A DNA stretch of 64,000 nucleotides from Pteria penguin (lineage: Eukaryota; Mollusca; Bivalvia; Pterioida; Pteriidae). Below the pieces are notes generated by a model. The model did no database searches and was not told the origin of the DNA. It saw only the letters and a list, made by a program, of their open reading frames with translations. The DNA lies in NCBI GenBank assembly GCA_035048485.1, contig CM068583.1:66897306-66961305 (forward strand), given 5' to 3'. Positions 60,201 through 64,000 of the stretch are shown here, piece by piece; within the stretch, counting starts at the first letter, position 1; every line of letters begins with the position of its first letter. The translations under genes and the position numbers were made by a program.

Positions 60201-63200
60201 TTTGGTTCAAAAGTAATAGCTATGTTTAATTTTTGAAAAGCAGGTCAAACTCCAAGGTCAAGGTCAAAAGATTATGATCCTAAATGAAAGGGTCTTTCAC
60301 AAGGTATCCATGTGTGAAATTTCAAAGCCAAACCCCACTTGGTTGAAAAGTTATAGCCAAGGTTAGAGGTTTTGAAAAGAAGGTCAAACTTTAAGGTAAA
60401 GGTCACAAGGTCAAAGGTCATCATCCCAAATGAAAAGGCCTTCAACAACGTATCAATGCTCGAAGTTTCAAAGCCCTACCCCTATTGGTTCAAAAGTTAT
60501 AGCCAAGTTAAAGATTTTCAAAAGTATATCAAACACCCAGGTCAAGGTCAAATGTCAAAGGTCATGGTCCAAAATGAAAGCTCCTTTCACAATGTATCCA
60601 TGTGTGAAGTTTCAACGATCTATCCCTCTTGGTTCAAAAGTTATAGCCTAGGGGCCAATAGTTCAAAACTTTAACCATTTGTTAGCCTAACCAATTATTA
60701 TATTTCATCTGACTATATCTCTGAAATAAGAAGACTTAAGGACAGATCCCGGTTATTCAATTTTCAGATATCTTTTTATCAATTTTAAGGTGCTGTATTA
60801 AACTTGAGCATTATTGAGTTTCATTGTAACCTTTGATATGGCTACCAATAAACATTTTGAGATTTTCCTGATTTGACAGAACATGGAATTTCTTCATTTT
60901 GTCTCATATAGGCAGAAATACACAATTCATAATAAAAATTTTTCTAGCAGATATTTTCTGTTCAGAATTCAAATACAAGATCTCTGAAATACATATTTCT
61001 AAATAAAGACAGGAACTTGGGACCTTTCCCTTGTACCTTTTATGAAATTGGCACTGGGAAAGTGACACTTGCATTTATTCTGTAAACCATCAATAAGAGT
61101 TATCTCTCTTGATGATATAGTCTTGCCAGCACAATGCTCAGTACTTACAATATGCATTGCAGTCTTTGCAAAAATGCATAAAAGAGTATGCATGAAGAAT
61201 ATAAAAGAATATAAAATACCTATTAAGCAATTCCAAGAAAATGATAGGCAATATTTGCCTCACTTTCTTCTTCAGATTCCCTTTGAACAGGGGTTTCAAT
61301 TGATTTATTTCCTTTCCTTGGAGAATTATAATGACTACTCAGGTTATGAATCCTGATTTTATATGAGCATTGAAGTGTGACTAACAATGGGATTGACTAA
61401 CAATGGGATTGACTCAAGTTTTATTATGCCTTTTGCCGCAGGCAAAGGAAAGTATGGAGTCCAAACAGAACTTCTGCCGGTTATCGTACACGGACGGGGT
61501 GGAACTCTTCAACGCGGAGATATAAAAAATTTGACTCCCGCCACTGTCCTTAAAGTCATTGTCTGTGTACTGATTAATAGTATATGAAACCAGCAGTGTA
61601 GTGTATTTTAGAAATTTAAACAGAAATCATATAAATTGAATTAATTGTCTCTAAAACATTAACCACTGGTTAGCATAACCAGTGGATAAAGTTTCGAAAC
61701 ACATGACCTAAGATTAAAGTTTATGTCATAAGCTCTATGGACTTCTTTCCTGGCAAGCTAAAAACTGGCCTTTATCCCAGTTTGAACCATGTCATAAAAA
61801 CCTGAACTCTGAAACTTCCAAATAACCCTTTAAACAGATATCATTTAAACGTAGTCAAATAAATTTTTTATTGCTTCTCTATATATAATGAATAAATCAT
61901 GAAATAGATACAAAAATGTGTGGAAAAAAAGCTAAGTATTTTTCAAATCTAATTTAAGTGCTGCAAAACACTTAAAAACTTATTTGGTATAAAATGAAAC
62001 TGAGTTGTTCTAGCGGGTACATTGACCTTGTAGATAGGACCTTTGTTCAAGGTCATGACATACCTTAAGTTGTGGACAACAATTGTGTGGAACAGAAACA
62101 ATCTGTAAAATAATGTGAAGAAATAATTGGCTGTGTATACTGTGTATACTGTTACCTTGACCTTGTTAACGTGACCTTGGTTTAGTGTCATGATAAACCC
62201 TTTGGTCATGGGTAACAATTGTGTGAAATATTATTGGTTTGCAATACAGCATGAAGAAGTTATGGCCCATACAAGGTTGATGGACAGGTGGACAGGGTGA
62301 TTCCTATATACTCTCCCAGACTTTTACGGGAGAAGAAATGATTTTTTCCCTAATAGAGTTTGAACTGCTAACATTCTGCATGCCAGAACTGGCTTACACT
62401 TACGCAAACTAAAACTGTCATAATGGGACAAAAGTTATGGCTAAGGTTAAAGTTTTTCAAAAGTAGGTCAAATATCAAGGTCAAGAGGTCAAAAATTTTG
62501 GTACCAACAGACAGATCTTGCTACAAAGAGTGCATATGTATAGTGTGAAGGCCCCATCTATTTTGGTTCAAAAGTTATGGCTAAGGTTAAAGTTTTTCAA
62601 AAGTAGGTCAAACATCAAGGTCAAGGTGACAAGGTCATAAATTTTGGTACGGAGAGAAAGGAATATACATGTGTAGTGTGAAGACCCCATCTCTTCTGGT
62701 TCAAAAGTTATGGCCAAGGTTAAAGTTTTCTGGACAGACAGCCAAACGCACAGACAGACAAGGTGATTCCAATATAACTTCGTTTGTGAGGGGGTATAAA
62801 AAATCCACATTTCTTTTCGGCATGAAACCAATATCAACAACACTTCTTAAGGCACCCTTCTAGATCATTCTGATGCATTTAGTTTGATGATCTAAGCAAA
62901 CAGCAAGGAGGATACCTCTTGGACCTATGTTACCCACATCTGTACTCACCTACCTCATCTGGTGAATTATCAAGATCTTTCAATGAGTTCTTTAAGATCT
63001 TTCAATTAAATTCAATTCACTAATTAAGTCAACTCTCTGCTTTTTCGATCCAAGAAAATTGCAAAAATCTTCAGCATTAATATTGTATTCCAATTCTTTC
63101 CTATTACAATTACTACAATAAAATCACTTTAAATACACAAGTCACTCCTTTATAAGCAACCTACAAGCAAAAATCTCAGAAATTAGCCAAATACTAGACA

Positions 63201-63855
63201 GTATAGGCAAAATAATGTAATCCAAATAGACGTCAAAAAATGTCAACAATTATTCTTCCATTCTGAAGAAAAATAACAAACTTGAATCTAAAACCCTTTT
63301 TAAAGATTTAGATGCCATCAGTTTTAAAATCCACGCATCTGTCTTTAAGAAGTAGATTTTCAAATGAGGGTAACCTCTTCGATATACATGTACTTTTGCC
63401 TATGTTATGCTCCCTGTTGACAGATCTAAATGAGAAATACCAACTTTATAGAGGCCCACTACTACTACAAGTATACAAAGTTTGTTCAAAATATGGCAGT
63501 GGGTTTAGGGGAGAAGCTGAAAATATGAAAATTGAACAAAATAGGAACATACGACAAACAATACCCTATGGCAGTAGCTTACTTAAGGTGAGTTAAAAAG
63601 AGAAAAAGTATTTACTCTGGTTATGTTTTTTAAGGAAAGGATACTTCCCTTTCCAAGACAATAAGCAAATGCCTTATCTCAATTTATGAACTTCTGGAAG
63701 AGTATCCTTGTCCTCATGTTATTTTATGTTTCTTACCCTCTCTATAATATGAGTCATATGGACTATCATCCAGGACAGTAAGAGACGATTACATTTAGGT
63801 AACTCATTGATTAGTTTTATGAAAGCCTCCACTCGCAGCCTCTCACCTCGAGTCA
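45117..63855 (-). CDS. RALBP1: RalA-binding protein 1 (RalBP1/RLIP76) orthologue, 3' part; seven exons, 5' end beyond the window
   Basis: Minus-strand join of 63737-63855, 58414-58544, 55650-55851, 49731-50649, 46446-46535, 45711-45913 and 45117-45263: 1811 nt, about 602 residues, with all phases consistent. RalBP1 is a Ral GTPase effector with RhoGAP activity toward Rac/Cdc42 and a role in endocytosis. The two 5'-most exons carry the end of the RhoGAP domain ([36 protein letters not shown]). The third holds the Ral-binding coiled coil ([21 protein letters not shown]). The last three match the conserved acidic, coiled-coil C-terminus ([42 protein letters not shown]). The 306-codon fourth exon has no vertebrate counterpart of that size. 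The catalytic arginine-finger exons should lie to the right of base 64000. Confidence 0.9.
45711..45913 (-). CDS. RALBP1: RALBP1 exon: Ser/Glu-rich C-terminal region
   Basis: Acceptor tcttttgtag, donor [26 protein letters not shown] then EIAEL matches the vertebrate EKEEIERLRAEIAEIQ block. [20 protein letters not shown] matches its SESESEDEEE stretch, and [16 protein letters not shown] continues the coiled coil. Ends in phase 0. Confidence 0.9.
46446..46535 (-). CDS. RALBP1: RALBP1 exon: glutamate-rich coiled coil
   Basis: Acceptor atttcaag, donor GTAGGC; 90 nt, with split codons at both ends (phase 1 in, phase 1 out). [20 protein letters not shown] is followed by LEEEELMAI, matching the LLAQENEILTEQEELLAM region of vertebrate RalBP1. 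Confidence 0.85.
46555..46643. repeat. Hairpin in RALBP1 intron
   Basis: attactttttatagtgtcca and ttgttcattatca..acttatg at the left pair with cataagta.tgataatga and ggacactataaaaagtaat-type sequence at the right, with one three-base insertion and two mismatches; the loop is almost nil. Confidence 0.85.
46644..48405. other. RALBP1 intron, no feature recognised
   Basis: AT-rich DNA without tandem repeats or coding signal; the short frames have no recognisable similarity. Confidence 0.5.
48410..49600. repeat. 25-bp minisatellite in RALBP1 intron
   Basis: Nearly 50 copies of aatgaactcctaccctggta plus ttctt or tcctt. A shortened unit lacking tacc (aatgaactcccctggtatcc) recurs about every 400-450 bases, marking a higher-order duplication. 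It lies just downstream of the donor of the large acidic exon in transcript order. Confidence 0.95.
49731..50649 (-). CDS. RALBP1: RALBP1 exon: large acidic, disordered insert
   Basis: Acceptor tctattttag, donor G|GTAAAT; 306 codons plus one base. It begins [20 protein letters not shown], continuing the Ral-binding helix, then becomes Glu/Lys/Ser/Gln-rich with a [10 protein letters not shown] stretch, [15 protein letters not shown] and an acidic SSDDSASD segment, closing with a Pro-rich [14 protein letters not shown]. Vertebrate RalBP1 has only a short linker (roughly 40 residues) here. An in-frame Met near the start makes this exon look like a separate 315-residue ORF, but the splice phases and flanking homology place it inside RALBP1. 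Read-through of the donor would add [10 protein letters not shown] and a stop at 49696. Confidence 0.85.
50999..51075. repeat. Fragment of the cagtaaaactgatgg repeat
   Basis: atcagtaaaactgatggatg followed by ctcccccaatggcagttat matches copies at 52900-53060 and 53110-53250. Confidence 0.65.
51110..52894. mobile_element. Repeat element with 12-bp perfect inverted ends
   Basis: Begins ggtcggaattgc (51110) and ends gcaattccgacc (52894), exact inverse complements, inserted between two pieces of the cagtaaaactgatg repeat. Near the right end are the atcgacgcactatttatac block shared with 1546-1586 and a terminal palindrome. 51572-51625 carries the CGAAGTGTACTCAAAA motif. No transposase seen; superfamily unassigned. 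Confidence 0.55.
52895..53251. repeat. Two direct copies of the cagtaaaactgatg interspersed repeat
   Basis: Copies at 52900-53100 and 53110-53251 share cagtaaaactgatg.., gctcc.agaagcacagcaat and aatgaatgactcaata. The second is interrupted by the pogo-like insertion and resumes at 54182 (atatccaattgagtc...). Confidence 0.8.
53252..54181. mobile_element. Pogo/Tigger-like non-autonomous DNA transposon, 926 bp
   Basis: Termini cagtcaaacttcgatatctc (53254) and, inverted, cagtcaaacctcgttatctc (ending 54179) match the CAGTCAAACCTCG ends of pogo/Tigger (Tc1-mariner superfamily). TA duplications at 53252-53253 and 54180-54181. Repeated tatctcgaa motifs at both ends. No long reading frame. The paralogous repeat at ~52950-52965 preserves the empty site. 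Confidence 0.88.
54182..55320 (+). repeat. Interspersed repeat of ~120-bp units rich in TGACCTTGACCTTT
   Basis: Units contain gtgaccttgacctttcagaa, atgaccttgagtgacctttg and ctgatgaaaggtatagga. Two ends carry GGACAGACACACGGACAC tracts followed by agcgactatatgctccccc or a diverged form (54885-54960 and 55240-55310). Confidence 0.85.
55650..55851 (-). CDS. RALBP1: RALBP1 exon: Ral-binding coiled coil
   Basis: Acceptor ttttgttag, donor GTACTG. The exon encodes [20 protein letters not shown], then a heptad-rich segment with [20 protein letters not shown] and [14 protein letters not shown]. This corresponds to the antiparallel coiled coil of human RalBP1 that binds active RalA/RalB. It ends in phase 0. 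Confidence 0.92.
56644..56680. repeat. Short repeat-end palindrome
   Basis: atgcccccg...cgggggcat closes over a 14-base loop, the terminal hairpin style of the (GGACAGAC)-type repeats in this window. Confidence 0.6.
56728..56915 (-). mobile_element. Diverged SINE body fragment
   Basis: tgattattgttttacgcca, aatggcatttgcctaatgca, aaagcagtgaaggatctttc and aaaccgaaagacagaaaaca align with the SINE at 7283 with about 20-25% change. It lacks the tRNA-like head. Confidence 0.82.
57080..58135. repeat. Diverged interspersed repeat in RALBP1 intron
   Basis: agtttcatcaaaatcctt-type blocks recur at about 57180, 57690 and 57948 with the flanking aggaccacattaagta pattern. It ends with gctcacttgatcctttggtt and caggtgagc, a common bivalve repeat end. 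Confidence 0.6.
58414..58544 (-). CDS. RALBP1: RALBP1 exon: end of RhoGAP domain
   Basis: Acceptor tcttag, donor [26 protein letters not shown] followed by [10 protein letters not shown] contains the NKM..QN..IV..P signature that closes RhoGAP domains. It enters in phase 0 from the preceding exon and leaves two bases (AG) for the next. Confidence 0.9.
58735..59245. repeat. Interspersed repeat with GGACAGACAGACAG end
   Basis: Two units (aagtcccataactc.g..acgacaaaa, tttgctcaaaa, acacaatttaa.cattc) end in gacagatggacagacagaca and the cgtcccgtctttctacgggt hairpin. Confidence 0.75.
59720..60670 (+). repeat. Interspersed repeat of ~115-bp units rich in AGGTCA half-sites
   Basis: About eight units with ggttcaaaagttatagccaa, gtttttgaaaagtaggtcaa, caaggtcaaggtcac and aatgaaagg.ccttcacaa. 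A perfect DR1 nuclear-receptor element (AGGTCA-A-AGGTCA) is at 60408-60420. Open frames of up to 100 codons over it are incidental. Confidence 0.85.
60671..62395. other. RALBP1 intron, mostly unassigned; repeat fragments at 62020-62340
   Basis: 61380-61590 is a relatively GC-rich island with a 66-codon frame but no recognisable protein. 62020-62330 has ttgaccttgttaacgtgacc-type repeats ending in tctcccagacttttacgggaga, again the repeat-end hairpin style. Confidence 0.45.
62396..62800 (+). repeat. Interspersed repeat, same family as 59720-60670
   Basis: Three units of gttatggctaaggttaaagt, ttttcaaaagtaggtcaaa and catcaaggtcaaggtgacaa, ending in acgcacagacagacaaggtg and a cgtttgtgagggggtataaa tail. 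Confidence 0.85.
63737..63855 (-). CDS. RALBP1: RALBP1 exon: RhoGAP domain segment
   Basis: Acceptor tttttcag at the right edge, donor GTAAGA at the left. It starts with two bases of a split codon and ends in phase 0 after 39 full codons. [23 protein letters not shown] matches the RhoGAP helix region that reads LLKELPECNYLLISWLIVHM in vertebrate RalBP1. This is the most 5' exon visible. Confidence 0.88.
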
Positions 63856-64000
63856 CTGAAAAACAGCAACATATCATATAATATATAAACTGAAAATAAA
63901 TTTTCCAGCTTCACATTCCATAAACCTTCATGGAAGCAGGTTGTGCACAAAATTCCAGAATTCCCATACTTGTGTTAGGCTTGCTATGCTCAAGTCTAAA

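Noticed and set aside
59720..60674. Overlapping 97-, 100- and 73-codon frames
   Set aside because: They lie in ~115-bp interspersed repeat units with no codon-like conservation; overlapping frames are equally open.
61387..61587. 66-codon frame in a relatively GC-rich island of the RALBP1 intron
   Set aside because: No recognisable similarity, and a short direct repeat precedes its start; too little to call a gene.

Overview
This is a eukaryotic, AT-rich, repeat-laden animal genome segment. Its split genes with long introns, the families of dispersed repeats ending in stacked GGACAGACGGACAG motifs and the tRNA-derived SINEs are typical of a bivalve mollusc. That assignment is an inference from repeat style and gene content; no species is identified.

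Layout: 1-16.2 kb is non-coding apart from transposon debris. It holds several perfect or near-perfect hairpins, a G-rich tract, hAT-transposase remnants (1.7-2.8 kb), a 44-bp minisatellite (5.1-6.6 kb), a SINE with perfect target-site duplications (7.28-7.57 kb), a broken reverse-transcriptase fragment (7.9-8.9 kb) and a 7.3-kb, 49-bp satellite array with multi-monomer higher-order repeats (8.9-16.2 kb).

16.8-39.7 kb (+) is one four-exon gene. The splice phases agree at every junction and give an 842-residue secreted protein. Its first ~225 residues are a chitin-binding type-4 / AA15-like (lytic polysaccharide monooxygenase fold) domain, but both copper-ligand histidines are replaced (Arg31 and Ile126). 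A ~617-residue Ser/Thr/Asn/Gln-rich tail follows. Its introns are packed with minisatellites (22, 40, 39, 27 and 24 bp), a long foldback transposon family and a nested PIF/Harbinger-like element.

40.6-42.2 kb is a 51-bp minisatellite that is open in several frames but is not a believable gene.

45.1-63.9 kb (-) is the 3' two-thirds of a RalBP1 (RLIP76) orthologue: the end of the RhoGAP domain, the Ral-binding coiled coil, a large acidic exon absent from vertebrate RalBP1, and the conserved acidic/coiled-coil C-terminus. Its 5' exons lie beyond base 64000. Its introns carry a 25-bp minisatellite, a 926-bp pogo-like transposon with TA duplications and a paralogous empty site, and many long repeats rich in nuclear-receptor half-sites (AGGTCA).

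The two genes are convergent (tail to tail, about 5.4 kb apart) and nothing suggests they work together. The strongest lead is the histidine-less AA15-like secreted protein.
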